DNA from: Nematopogon swammerdamellus
Lineage: Eukaryota; Arthropoda; Insecta; Lepidoptera; Adelidae
NCBI GenBank assembly: GCA_946902875.1
Contig: OX336349.1
Location: forward strand, 14,841,891 to 14,905,890
Direction of reading: 5' to 3'
DNA: 64,000 nt
The notes under the pieces: generated by a model
Seen by the model: the letters and a program-made list of their open reading frames with translations, nothing else
Database searches by the model: none
What the model was told of the DNA's origin: nothing
Program-made: the position numbers and the translations under genes
In this document: in pieces, positions 45,301 to 52,485 of the stretch
How positions within the stretch are numbered: the first letter of the stretch is position 1
How the letters are laid out: every line of letters starts with the position of its first letter

Positions 45301-48300
45301 TGTTGAGCTTTCAGGAGAACGATCAAAAAATTATTTCACAAGATCAGGAGTGAGCCAGGGTAGCAATCTGGGGCCATCACAGTTTCTATTTATGATTAAC
45401 GATCTCCCGCAGGTTGTCAGGTCGTCAGTGTGTTTATTATACGCTGATGACCTAAAACTAGCACTTGGTGTTGCGTCTCAGCTTGACTGTGACTTGTTGC
45501 AAGGTGATATCGACTTGGTCCAAGAGTGGGGCCAGCAGAACATGATGGAATTCAATCTAGACAAGTGTTCCGTAATGACCTATACTAGATCTCGAAACCC
45601 AATTCAACATTGCTACAAATTGTCCGGAAATCCACTATCGAGAGTTAATCGTATAAAAGATTTAGGAATCATAATGGATAAAAAACTAACATTTCATGAT
45701 CATATAGAGGAGAAGTGCAAACAAGCATACAAAAGTTTGGGTTTTGTTATGAGGCAGGGTAATTACTTTCAAGATGCCACAGTACTCAGACTCTTATACG
45801 ACGCCTACGTGCGCTCCAAACTCGAACACAATGCGATCATCTGGAACCCACATGAGTCCAAATACATATTATTAGTTGAAAGAGTTCAAAGGAAATTTAA
45901 TAGGTTTTTATATAAGAAAATGTATGGATACTATCCTTATAATGAAGTACTCGAATATAACTATCCGTCTCTGTTTGTAAGCGGAATGGTTGGGTACACC
46001 ACGCTACAGAACAGGAGGGGATTGCATATATTTCTGCATTTTTTCCTACTAATGAACGGTCAGATTGATGATCCTTTAGTTCTTGGTTTGATCTCGCTCC
46101 ATGTCCCTGACAAATACACTCGTGCTCGGAATCACAGACTATTCGCAGTAAAGCGGACTCGTACCATCCACTATCAGCAGACTCCGGTACCTCGGGCGTT
46201 GAACGGGCTCAATGGAATGGTGGCTAAACTGCCAGAGCTGGATATCTTCAACTGTAACCGTAGGCAGTTTATAAAACTAGCCACAGATTACTTGAAACAG
46301 ACTAATTTATAAATTATGTACTGTAGATATTATGTTATCTTTATTTTATTCATCATTATTATACTAACCTAAGAATTATTATCCTTATCCTTAATTATCT
46401 GTATTATTAACCTAACCTAAGAATTGGATATTTATCTGTAAATAGGAGGTTTTGGATTAAATAAATAAATAAATAAATAAATGTCGGCTGACTAGGTGCA
46501 CCTTCACATTATGTTTGAAGGACCCCAGACTACATTAGAGGAAAGGATGCAGGTATTTGATGGAATAAAATATCTCTTAACAGGTAGGTCTGCCTTTTTT
46601 TTTTATGGAAACTGACACGGTTGGCTACACAGAGGCGGACTTTCCATATAGGCCGACTAGGCCCGGGCCTAGGGCGGCCAGATATTAGGGGCGGCCAATC
46701 TGTACCTGCTGCTGGAAGCAGTGAGCGCAGGTACAGAATAGAAAGGGTGCCGGCCGGAGCAAGTGCGTGCGACGTGCGGGAGTGGTGAGCGCGGCGGAGG
46801 TGATGATGCACTATTTACGCGGAAAAAATAATTTTGCTATGACTATAAGGTCAATATTGTCGTAAAACTTGTAAAAAATACTTTTACTATATGTAAAATA
46901 AGCCGAGAAATACCTAATATATTTTTGGCAGGTTGAACCGAACGCAATACTGATTTTCATACAACTTCACATTTGTATCTATGCTGTAAACTTGAAAGGG
47001 GCGGCTGCATTGAATTGGGGCGGCTGGTACTAAACGGCCTAGGGCGGCTAAGGCTGCTAGTCCGCCTCTGTGGCTACATCACCTACAACATCCGTGATGT
47101 CAGCCCATAACACCGGGTGAACTTGGTGCCACGTCAGTGCTTCCCTTCGGTCGTGCCGGCTACACTGAACTGGACGGAAAACACAAACTATTTACATAGC
47201 CGTTTCGACCTTTCATTCAGTGCGGTGGTACCAACCCGGGCGGGTTAAACCCTACGACCTAGTAATATAAGGGAGTCATATCCATTAGTGGCCTTTTACG
47301 ACTTACACGGGGAGAGATGCAGTGGGGCTATTCTTTTAAACTACCGGCCCCACACGGTCTTTGTCCACGGCCTTTGTGCGATACTGTTCCTTTTTGTTTC
47401 CTCGTTGTATATTTCTGTTAACTGCAATAAAGAATTTACCTTCTACAGATATATCAAGCGTCATTGCTCTACGAACTGCTGAGCCAGCTACTAGATGGCG
47501 CTAGCGGTGTGACGGAGCAGCGCATCGGCTGCGTGCTGGCGGCGCTGCGCGCGGTGGGCGGGGCGCTCCGTCGCGACCAGCCCCTCGCGCTCAAGACCTT
47601 CATACACGACACGCAGACCCGTCTCGCAGGGCTCAACAGTACTGCGACTGCTGGGTTTGTTCTCTAATATGTATATTGCTTACCTCAGTAGCAGTAGTTG
47701 TGGTAATGCTCTAGCTGTAGCTAAGTCGGCTACTAGATGGCGCCAGCGGTGCGAAGGTGTAATGTGGGCCGCATCTTACATTTTGTTCTATGATATGTTT
47801 ATCACCATGTCCCTTACCTCAGTAGGTGATGGGTGAAACCCTCTAGGTTTGGTAACATTGCCTTGAAGAGGTCGCCAAATATGACAGGTTGAAATGAGTT
47901 AAAAAAAAAAGATATAAACCTTAAACATTCGCCACTTCTCTTCACTGCGTGAAATTCTCTAGAGTGTGTAAAAGGAAAATTAGATTTCTTTCTGCATTTT
48001 CAGGTCAAGAATAAAGTTTCTCTTGGAAGTATTGATGGCGGTGAAAAATAACAACTTGAACAAGATCCCCAACTACGACCCTACGTATAGTGAACATCTC
48101 AAGAAGATGACCAGAGGCATCATCAGGCGAGGCAACTATGTCACCACCTTGAACATCGGTTTGGAGGATTTGCTCAAAGGTTAGTATTTTTATTTTCCCA
48201 TGGTGACATAACATATTTGGAAGGCATGCATTTAAGTTCCAGTAACGCCTTGTTTCGGATATCCTTTTGCCGGGATAGGAGCGGTTGCATACAATTCATC

Positions 48301-51300
48301 CAGTTTTGGTAGCACGGAAGTGATTTTTTTTTTTTTATTTGAAATTTTATTCATCCTATCTGTCTACAGCGGACGTGCGAGGCAAGTGGTGGGTGGTGGG
48401 GTCTGCGTGGGAGGGGGGCGAGGAACGCGAGCGGAGGGGCGCGGAGCCTCGAGCCGCTCCGAGCGCAGACTCCAAGCTGCTGGAGCTGGCGCGAGAGCAG
48501 AGGATGAACACAGACATCAGGCGGAGCATATTCTGTATCATCATGTCGGCGCAGGTTTCCTTTTTCATTTCTGTATAATTTGGATAAATTTCCCCAAGAA
48601 GTGATAGATAAGTGCTAACTCAGTGAACGGTTTTAACAATCAGTTGGACAAACACTTTATTAATAGGAAAGAAATTCTGTATCATCATGTCGGCGCAGGT
48701 TTCCTTTTTCATTTCTGTATAATTTGGATAAATTTCCCCAAGAAGTGATAGATAAGTGCTAACTCAGTGAACGGTTTTAAAAATCAGTTGGACAAACACT
48801 TTAATAATAGGAAAGAAATAAAACATATATATATACAGGGTGGTTTGAGAAACTTCAGGAATAGAAAGTACTCATTATTAGAAGAAAAAAATCCTTATCA
48901 CTCAAATCGAAATTCCGTTGCTTTTTTATGTCATACAAAAGTTGGAAATTGTCGATGGACAGTGAGACTGGAGAGTGCAGTTAACTAATTCAGTCCTCTT
49001 TTTCTTTTGAGGTCATTGAACTTTCAGTTTTTGGAATTTACCTACACGCAGTTCAATTGTACTAGTTATGTATGCAACCTATCCATTTTTATTCATGAGT
49101 TAGAATCTATATTTTATTTAATAAAGGCGGACGTTAACCATCCACCAAATCTTGAAGAATATATTTTTACCAAAAAGTACTGTAAAATGATCGAATCTGG
49201 GAAAAAGTTTCAGAGCTTTTCGTCTTCAAATATGGGCCCCTTTCGAACCCTGAAGTTTCGAAAACCTATCCTGATACACTCTGTATATATTAATAAATAA
49301 ATAAAAACATTTAAGTAAACTAAGAAAAAAAAAGCAAAATAATTAAAAATTATGAATAAAATAACAAACAAATACAAGAAAAAATCAAGTGCACTCAACA
49401 TACAAAGTACACCGCATCGCAGTACAGTGCATCAGCTTAAAGCTGCTAGTGTATACTACAACAATAATAATAATAGAATTGGACCTGTGTCTGTCTGGTT
49501 CCCAACGACTCCACCGTAAATTCCCCGTTTCGATTGAATGAGCAAATCTGCGGTCTTGAGATAATATTTCTAAGTAATAGTTGCTCTGTGACTGTGAAAT
49601 ATTAGCCCTAGCAAAATAACGTTCCAGGAAATTTCTTCCCGGACTAATAAATACGGTACCAACTTTTTTTAATAGTGTGCACAATGCATTTAAAAGTACC
49701 TAAACTTTGTTTCTCTTGGCGCTGGAATTACATTGATTTGTGTGGGGTGCACAATTAAATAGGCTATAATTAGCCTTAGCCTTAAATTAATGCTCGCAAA
49801 TTAATTGGCTGAGTCACTCTTTAGAAATATTGATTCATCAGAAATTTGTTAACTCTGAATGAATACCATACGTAACTACTCAACTCATTCATAAATTCTA
49901 GTCAATTATAGATTTTACAATAACAAAGTGTGTTTTCTTGGAATTAAACCAATTAACTTTATTTTGAAAAATCTGTTTAACAAACTAATGAATCGAATTA
50001 TTCAGAATACAAATGAATCACTTAAATAATTGGAATCAGTAACCAAAGCCTGAGAATATGTTAAAACCACTAGTTCATATAAGGTATGACAAAAATTTGA
50101 CACATCGCTGAGAGACAACAAACATTAATTTCTTATCACCCAAATGTTGACTGGAAGAAATGACTACTAGTGATAATTCCGCCTTTGCGCGTGTATTCTT
50201 TGTTTCTTTTTATATTTCTTGTATATTTATAAAGTTATGCGTGTTTGTTTTTCTTCTTGTAAATATATATTTTTTTTTTTTTGTATTGGTGATAATGTAT
50301 TTTTATTCTATTCTATTCTAAAAATCTCTGTATGATCAAAATGGTCGCTCAACAGCCCAAGTCGCTAATATGCTTGGTGATAATGCTTTTTTGGTCTTTT
50401 TATATCGTTGCGGAAAGACGAGGATTATTTGACCGTACTGCCAAGTCTTTAGTTAGATATCATTTTCTTATAGGCAGGTAAATATCCACAGTGTGAGTCC
50501 AAGATAAAGTTAAGTCTTCATTTGTTTCCACGTTTTCAAGTATTCATATTATGTTGTTTCCATATTATTTGACGTCTTCAATCTGGCATGCAGGACTATA
50601 TGGACGCGTTCGAAAAGCTTCAACATCTTGGCCTGAAGAACCAGCAGGAGAGAGAAATAGTGCACGTGATGTTGGCCTGTTGCCTGCAGGAGAAAACTTA
50701 CAACCCGTACTATGCGGTACTGGCGCAGAAGCTGTGCGACTATGATCGCAAGTTGCAGGTGAGAAACACTAGTTGCAGGGGTGATATTCTTTTTTGTTAG
50801 GCAGCTTCACATCCTGTTGAAATTGTATTTAACTTACTCTGTTACTTGTCTTGTTAATGCATCAACAATAAACTTTGGGATATCTAAGAAAGCGACATAA
50901 CATTCTAGGTGTGTTATTTTCAAAATATTGTTTGATTTCTTCCACCATACTTACCATGGTCTTAAACCATCCTTTTGTATAAAATGTCTTCATAAAGCCA
51001 AATTGCTGGTTTGGGAAAATGTATGCTGCTTCTTAACACAATTTTTTATTTGATTATAGTTGTCAATCCAGTACGCAGTGTGGGACAAAATTAAAGATTT
51101 AGAGAACACTTCTAAAGTGCAGACGGCAAACTTGGCTCAGTTCCTGACACATCTCATCATGGAAAAGGGCTTGCCACTCTCCGTTTTAAAAGTGAGTGAC
51201 CACAGTGAAACAATTATTCTATTTAGCACCAAATGTAATCTGCAATCTGGATTGCTGGAGAGGGGGAATGAGCAGGAGGTCAGTAATGTGCTATCGATAG

Positions 51301-51812
51301 CCTTAGACACCTGAAGAATTTTGATGTGAAACAAAAAAATGTTTTGCTGCAGCTTGCGTAATGAATGAATGTGGCCATACGTTGCCTCCCCTCTTGGATT
51401 CCTCTCTATCTGTATATGGATTAAGTTATATCCCTTTTTCTTGTAAATATATTTCTGATTTATTATTATTGTATTCTAAGTAGGTACCTATAATAATCTT
51501 ATTGTATTTTTTCAGGTCATAGAATTTTCAGACTTAAACAAAAGCACAGTACGATTCATGAGGCAAATTCTTCTTGCCATAATAATGAACGAAAACCTGC
51601 AGAGTGCTCTCGAAGTGTTCCAGAGAATATCAGCTGCGCCCAAACTCCACATGTTCAGGGAAAGCCTTCGACTGTTCATTCGACACTTTTTAATACGGAA
51701 TTCCGGGAAGAAAACGAAAATTTTAAGCGATGAAGAAATGGCAACACTGAACGAAAGAACACAGCAAGTTGAAAAGATATTGTCGATGAACGATTCCAAG
51801 TTAAGATTGTGA
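30152..51812 (+). CDS. NOM1: NOM1, nucleolar MIF4G domain-containing protein 1 (14 exons, complete)
   Basis: NOM1 is a nucleolar protein needed for 18S rRNA maturation/40S biogenesis; in vertebrates it also anchors PP1 and binds eIF4A. The coding exons are 30152-30385, 31226-31454, 32057-32341, 32749-32778, 32871-33142, 33228-33321, 40435-40647, 41483-41604, 47449-47654, 48004-48179, 48370-48554, 50594-50758, 51060-51191 and 51516-51812. All introns are GT-AG and all phases join, giving 879 residues (human is about 860). Order: basic N terminus, a charged coiled segment with KKLEKQLGMTKTKNK, an acidic low-complexity stretch (about 165-340), GTYIPPHLR at about 354-362, a MIF4G domain (about 370-620), the KWWVVGSAW block, then an MA3 domain (about 665-785) with NTDIRRSIFC and QQEREIVHVM. 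Introns 6, 7 and 8 are swollen by transposons. Confidence 0.93.
30715..30955. mobile_element. NOM1 intron 1: RTE scrap and Hero-like 3' end
   Basis: 30715-30770 is an RTE-like 3' end on the plus strand (TTATGTCCAGCAGTGGACGC). 30827-30955 is the 3' terminus of the Hero-like family on the minus strand (CGAACATATCCGGGCCCATC). Confidence 0.65.
31226..31454 (+). CDS. NOM1: NOM1 exon 2
   Basis: Residues 79-154 plus one base, RKKHNKTPSAQELANEE to FANDGLN. Predicted coiled, highly charged. Acceptor ATAACAG, donor GTATCC, phase 1. Confidence 0.9.
31510..31805 (+). mobile_element. NOM1 intron 2: Jockey-like LINE 3' end
   Basis: Encodes LPRMRTNRFCRSFLHRTSI and LWNALPAHIFPPKYS and ends CGCTTTCTATAAAAAAAA. 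Same family as 15780-16425, opposite orientation. Confidence 0.8.
32057..32341 (+). CDS. NOM1: NOM1 exon 3
   Basis: Residues 155-249. Begins YVLEVCDRSTQEQ and enters an acidic stretch (SEDEQSIEEDN, EEDSDGGMDEFDDD). The donor is GTTGGT, weaker than the others; it is fixed by the phase-1 join to exon 4. Confidence 0.85.
32385..32700 (+). mobile_element. NOM1 intron 3: LINE-related leader and tail
   Basis: CCCCACTGCATCCCTCCCTG ... TTGTCAGGATATAGCA, ending in a TATGTATGTATG tail at 32672. Same block as 285-1045 and 28216-28440. Confidence 0.65.
32749..32778 (+). CDS. NOM1: NOM1 exon 4 (30 nt microexon)
   Basis: Encodes EVSEFEEEYVG across its junctions. Flanked by TTTTCAG and GTAAGA. Supported by phase (1 to 1) and by the acidic composition shared with exons 3 and 5. 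Confidence 0.75.
   Translation, partial: KYQNLKKNM
32871..33142 (+). CDS. NOM1: NOM1 exon 5
   Basis: Residues 260-350. Low-complexity acidic/asparagine-rich, ending WEDIYGRKRDKEGNVIK. Donor GTGAGT, phase 0. Confidence 0.88.
33228..33321 (+). CDS. NOM1: NOM1 exon 6
   Basis: EEKGTYIPPHLRNSTST to KRQVK. The YIPPHLR motif is a NOM1 hallmark just before MIF4G. Donor GTATTA, phase 1. The following intron is 7.1 kb because of a BEL insertion. Confidence 0.92.
33719..34287 (+). repeat. BEL 5' LTR
   Basis: 569 bp. I find one base different from the 3' LTR (34241-34255: GGACCCCTAAA here, GGAACCCTAAA there). Identical 101-residue frames in both LTRs are not genes. Confidence 0.92.
34428..37037 (+). 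pseudogene. BEL gag-protease, interrupted by one in-frame stop
   Basis: A single reading frame from ATG at 34428, broken once by TAG at 34869-34871 and open again to 37037. Up to the stop lies the N-terminal Gag; after it the conserved Gag core (YLVGRLTGQAQ), Cys/His knuckles (CVSCGGIDHSQLYHC, LCVNCLSSRHALRKC, CRVCSHSHHTLLH at about 35560-35755), a proline/alanine-rich linker and the aspartic protease with ALVDSASQRDLI (DSA in place of DSG, seen in this clade) and a downstream LGADLFARIL block. The frame ends shortly after the protease, with no reverse transcriptase. Gag-Pol is one frame in this superfamily, so the truncation is a structural loss. Confidence 0.85.
37203..37330 (+). pseudogene. 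THAP-domain-like 5' exon fragment inside BEL
   Basis: ATG at 37203 opens MASVNSGSGNLCAVDGCKSS. The CxxxxC arrangement and the following lysine-rich segment match the start of a THAP zinc finger. A one-base difference in the T-run near 37290 puts the expected HLPADEEM segment in the next frame, so the fragment is broken as it stands. A GT donor-like site (GTGAGT) follows at 37317. It could come from a host THAP gene or from a P-like DNA transposon, whose transposases carry this domain. Confidence 0.5.
37364..37870. mobile_element. Dispersed lepidopteran repeats within BEL
   Basis: 37364-37565 runs from CCGGACAAGTGCGAGTCGGA to GGTACGGAACACTAAAAA, a common lepidopteran repeat unit. 37840-37865 reads GGGCGAAGCCGCGGGCTAAA, another repeat end. 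They lie between the protease and the late pol remnant and are not BEL sequence. Confidence 0.55.
38275..39081 (+). pseudogene. BEL late pol remnant (RNase H end / pre-integrase)
   Basis: A 268-residue open frame. Its middle resembles the RNase H end of BEL pol (ENSADYLSSSLTPAQLIEQP), and further on the segment before integrase (NVFNENGILIVEGSLSKGNL, then LLPYQF). Aromatic and glycine positions typical of the family are substituted, so it is divergent, and the integrase catalytic core is absent. The frame's first about 50 residues are not recognisable. Confidence 0.6.
39310..39878 (+). repeat. BEL 3' LTR
   Basis: 569 bp, same ends as the 5' LTR, preceded by the GGGGGGCA polypurine tract and followed by the ATCAT duplication. 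Confidence 0.92.
40018..40153. mobile_element. Harbinger-type MITE, 136 bp
   Basis: Ends GGCCCAATTGCGCCAACACG and the complement of CGTGTTGGCGCAATTGGCCC, flanked by TAA on both sides. Relative of 7770-7914. Confidence 0.8.
40160..40320 (-). mobile_element. Jockey-like LINE 3' end fragment
   Basis: TTGAAGGCGCGACATGTGAC ... GACTGTACTTGAGG parallels 15790-15935. Confidence 0.75.
40435..40647 (+). CDS. NOM1: NOM1 exon 7 (MIF4G)
   Basis: GVLNKLAGTNMHWACSTVEA to LQANVGTEV. Start of the MIF4G helical repeats. Acceptor TTTGCAG, donor GTATGT, phase 1. Confidence 0.93.
40865..41435 (-). mobile_element. NOM1 intron 7: Hero-like 3' end
   Basis: Same 3' terminus as 4149-7022 (GAAGGTGTTGAACTAAGC) and extends into the endonuclease-coding end, with internal deletions near 41228 and 41385. 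Antisense to NOM1. Confidence 0.75.
41483..41604 (+). CDS. NOM1: NOM1 exon 8 (MIF4G)
   Basis: GAHFLQVLVKRFDDML to LAFLYSFK. Acceptor TTTCAG, donor GTAAGT, phase 0. Confidence 0.93.
42010..43401 (+). CDS. LINE ORF1 protein with PHD-type zinc finger
   Basis: 463 residues. The N terminus has a C4HC3 PHD-like finger: Cys12, Cys15, Cys27, Cys30, His35, Cys38, Cys56 and Cys59. A low-complexity linker, a helical segment (about 160-245, QEKNDRLIHELSQTRDSAAE), a basic/glycine-serine stretch and a C-terminal part with EWVQVDRKKLTRKR and a conserved-looking end (IGVTEADYVVCFCPDAWPR) follow. In this clade ORF1 binds element RNA. The stop TAG at 43399 overlaps the open region of ORF2. Confidence 0.85.
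   Translation: MASVRRDPIESCEKCKSAIQNREYLTCTVCSKIYHIDCAGVSYALFTVMTGKNWKCNSCIKTIQKKSWIGHQPSRVPKKTQMARDTTFQQIPTHTPNKVAAVVSVTPPTSALLCRVPSASTITRSSSEISAASPPKDSADILLHCIKAELSNNTGLMEGSTEKIWKDVQSLYDIMLKCQEKNDRLIHELSQTRDSAAELERQRGNELASALSSMSCIGIVMNKLSVLEKSVIAIQNSTEMLLGCSIANGASGSTTTNINLESESNLRTNILVENRESSVPKKVHQLIKEITKPRPRKETKLKGGEDSDGGSGNSSSSNGNDGRQTSRKQNYEEKVSSVKEHIPIDPEGEWVQVDRKKLTRKRVVLHGTAEPDKTSIKAIKQRMYLHIWNLEIGTTEDAINNHVKKLCTNGDLTIEKLKARGDYSSYKIGVTEADYVVCFCPDAWPRNARIKNWTTFRKPAVGS
43475..46312 (+). CDS. LINE ORF2: endonuclease and reverse transcriptase
   Basis: 945 residues from the first ATG. The apurinic-type endonuclease shows TETWLN, GDFNLNS and the terminal histidine in DGYHPPLS. The reverse transcriptase shows RSSPGPDAVPSFV, NNYRPIAVLS, FDYRKAFDRV (motif A), GVSQGSNLGP (motif B) and YADDLKLAL (motif C), and the C-terminal part extends to KLATDYLKQTNL. 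The frame is open from 43361, and the residues before the ATG encode the first endonuclease motif (FYQNVRGIRSKT, about 43424-43474) needed for catalysis. No ATG precedes it, so translation may depend on reinitiation after ORF1 or the start has been lost. Confidence 0.88.
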   Translation: MFYESVIASSADFFLITETWLNKSVFDAELFPADFTILRKDRRGGEDNWGGVMLAARAEFDVRQVTQVDGGMPQGIELLCASVKSRNIKFLCCIIYIPPSALDDTYYSIFKIIENLSISHDNLMVFGDFNLNSCSQNVLVCYGYFLAFCKLKQFNSVTNCNGGILDLVLSNLPEEHVSVCECTGLVRVDGYHPPLSTTIVFPRAQSGPTVSTTTFSEIEPKTERNFRKADFILLYKRIANAHWESLYSIRDIDTAVSYFYFVLDSCYDGCVPIRKRNNVNSRFQYPKWFTFEIIRNIRTKYYFHQRTKLKTILEHDREQFRYYRTLVKKQIVEAHRIYIKTIESNIKTDVTTFWKHIKDLRTDRQIPAEYKFEGKTYTGRDASNAFADYFKSVFLEDTPKLDARAAMELSGVGTCASLVSVDSVDINDLRQAVKHLKTRSSPGPDAVPSFVIKDCISAFEEPLLFLFNLALQQSKYPSRWKESRVTPIHKNGDKTEVNNYRPIAVLSTFAKIFETILNSRISWQTQSMLTDCQHGFRKKHSTVTNLMNFVNYAAGNMDESKQVDVAYFDYRKAFDRVNNDVLLQKFSAAGFSPKLLHFFADYFKDRNQYVELSGERSKNYFTRSGVSQGSNLGPSQFLFMINDLPQVVRSSVCLLYADDLKLALGVASQLDCDLLQGDIDLVQEWGQQNMMEFNLDKCSVMTYTRSRNPIQHCYKLSGNPLSRVNRIKDLGIIMDKKLTFHDHIEEKCKQAYKSLGFVMRQGNYFQDATVLRLLYDAYVRSKLEHNAIIWNPHESKYILLVERVQRKFNRFLYKKMYGYYPYNEVLEYNYPSLFVSGMVGYTTLQNRRGLHIFLHFFLLMNGQIDDPLVLGLISLHVPDKYTRARNHRLFAVKRTRTIHYQQTPVPRALNGLNGMVAKLPELDIFNCNRRQFIKLATDYLKQTNL
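46595..47362 (-). mobile_element. SINE-A relative, type II, split by a hAT-type element
   Basis: The T-tail and TATGGAAACTGACACGG are at 46595-46621, the body resumes at 47071, and the leader ends at 47362 (GGCCCCACACGGTC). The body-leader junction (AATATAAGGGAGTCATATCC) equals that of 7024-7345 in complement, without the promoter segment. Confidence 0.85.
46630..47070. mobile_element. hAT-type non-autonomous element, 441 bp
   Basis: Perfect 12 bp ends CAGAGGCGGACT / AGTCCGCCTCTG, with exact 8 bp duplication TGGCTACA (46622-46629, 47071-47078) of SINE sequence. Subterminal CTAGGGCGGC repeats. No transposase. Confidence 0.92.
47449..47654 (+). CDS. NOM1: NOM1 exon 9 (MIF4G)
   Basis: IYQASLLYELLSQLLDG to LAGLNSTATAG. 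The 3' boundary at 47654 (before GTTTGT) is chosen because it gives phase 2 matching exon 10; nearby GT sites do not. GC-rich compared with flanks. Confidence 0.85.
48004..48179 (+). CDS. NOM1: NOM1 exon 10
   Basis: SRIKFLLEVLMAVKNNNLNK to LNIGLEDLLK. This matches the conserved MIF4G end (R-F-x-LE-x-x-x-A-x-KNN). Donor GTTAGT, phase 1. Confidence 0.92.
48370..48554 (+). CDS. NOM1: NOM1 exon 11
   Basis: ADVRGKWWVVGSAWEGG to RMNTDIRRSIFCIIMSAQ, linking MIF4G to MA3. The last 25 bases and the donor (GTTTCC) are part of a 144 bp tandem duplication. Confidence 0.92.
48530..48817. repeat. 144 bp tandem duplication spanning the exon 11 donor
   Basis: Copy 1 at 48530-48673 and copy 2 at 48674-48817 differ at only a few bases near the end of each copy. 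Each holds ATTCTGTATCATCATGTCGG and the GCAG|GTTTCC donor. The second donor is at 48699. Confidence 0.9.
48833..49290. mobile_element. mariner-like MITE in NOM1 intron 11
   Basis: Left end TACAGGGTGGTTTGAGAAAC, right end (complement) TACAGAGTGTATCAGGATAG followed by TTTTCGAAACTTCAGG, flanked by TATA-rich sequence. The arms pair with an indel. Confidence 0.6.
49291..50593. other. Rest of NOM1 intron 11, nothing recognised
   Basis: AT-rich. No exon or repeat boundary identified. Confidence 0.4.
50594..50758 (+). CDS. NOM1: NOM1 exon 12 (MA3)
   Basis: DYMDAFEKLQHLGLKNQQ to LCDYDRKLQ, including QQEREIVHVMLACCLQEKTY, the most conserved NOM1 segment. Phase 0 at both ends. Confidence 0.95.
51060..51191 (+). 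CDS. NOM1: NOM1 exon 13 (MA3)
   Basis: LSIQYAVWDKIKDLENTS to GLPLSVLK. Acceptor TTATAG, donor GTGAGT, phase 0. Confidence 0.93.
51516..51812 (+). CDS. NOM1: NOM1 exon 14 and stop
   Basis: VIEFSDLNKSTVRFMRQILL to NDSKLRL and TGA. Includes the end of MA3 and a short charged tail. Confidence 0.93.
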   Translation, partial: VIEFSDLNKSTVRFMRQILLAIIMNENLQSALEVFQRISAAPKLHMFRESLRLFIRHFLIRNSGKKTKILSDEEMATLNERTQQVEKILSMNDSKLRL

Positions 51813-51833
51813 TAGGAGGATTGAAATGAAATG

Positions 51834-51839
51834 AATAAA
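51834..51839 (+). terminator. NOM1 polyadenylation signal
   Basis: AATAAA 21 nt after the stop codon, followed by a GTTGTTTAG/TTTG stretch suited to a downstream element. This gives a very short 3' UTR. Confidence 0.75.
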
Positions 51840-52079
51840 GTTGTTTAGTTACAATTAGATTTGTTTCATTCGTGATTCATCCATTTAATTATTTATCCAT
51901 GTATTTTACGGAGAATTAAAGTTAAACAATATTCATACAGTAGGATAGGCCTTAGCTTTGTCTCGTCGGAGGAAGTATGACTTCCTCAGAGCTCAATGGA
52001 GGATCAGAGCGACTATTCTGACCATGTTACTTGACTGCTCCAACCAAAACATAAATATTAGTGATCCGCAGTTTACTTT

Positions 52080-52485
52080 TTTTTTTTTTTATGTAATCCG
52101 GTATGCGTGGCTGAGTCGGAAGGGCCAAAGCACATGCTCCGACCAGCCAATATCACCTCCGAGAAGGTAGATGCCATACCGGAGACTTCCCTGGATTGCT
52201 GGCTATACTGGACCAGAGGAGAACACAACCGAGGTTGCTATGCGGCCATCTTACATCCAGTACGGTGGTACCAACCTAGTCGGCTACAATTTGAGCCTAC
52301 CACCTAGTAAGGGGCAAGGGAAGGGACCTACAGTTTTACACCGGTTCCGAACGGTGAAGCAGCAGGTGTAGGTATGCACGTAAATTGTTTGTCAGAAAAA
52401 CTCATTGGTACACGCCGGCCGAATTCGAACCTCGGACCTCTCGCATGAGAGGCCGATGCCCAAACCACTCGGCCACCCGCCGCGT
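52080..52485 (-). mobile_element. SINE-B, complete reference copy
   Basis: The T-run at 52079-52091 is the tail. On the minus strand the head is GGCGGGTGGCCGAGTGGTTT (A box) ... GAGGTTCGAATTCGG (B box). The core CCTACCACCTAGTAAGG and AAGGGAAGGGACCTACAGTT (plus-strand text, 52297-52335) is shared with SINE-A. About 400 bp. Confidence 0.85.

Larger units (their letters stand above)
41846..46480 (+). mobile_element. CR1/Daphne-like LINE, nearly intact
   Basis: About 4.6 kb, sense to NOM1 in intron 8. It holds two long frames, a short 3' UTR and a (TAAA)n tail at 46458-46480. The flanks carry a possible ATGTC duplication (41841-41845, 46481-46485). The intact frames suggest recent activity. The clade call rests on the PHD-bearing ORF1 and the GVSQGSNLGP and YADDLKLAL signatures of ORF2. 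Confidence 0.85.
41736..46555 (-). mobile_element. Old Jockey-like fragment hosting a younger LINE
   Basis: 41736-41845 (CGACATATGGCGC...GCGAATACC) and 46481-46555 (GGCTGACTAGGTGCACC, GGACCCCAGAC) are two halves of the 15780-16425 family 3' end, separated by the element at 41846-46480. Confidence 0.7.

Noticed and set aside
52400..52485. Possible tRNA gene (A and B boxes)
   Set aside because: It is the head of SINE-B, also present at 29130-29210; arms do not form a full cloverleaf and a SINE body follows.
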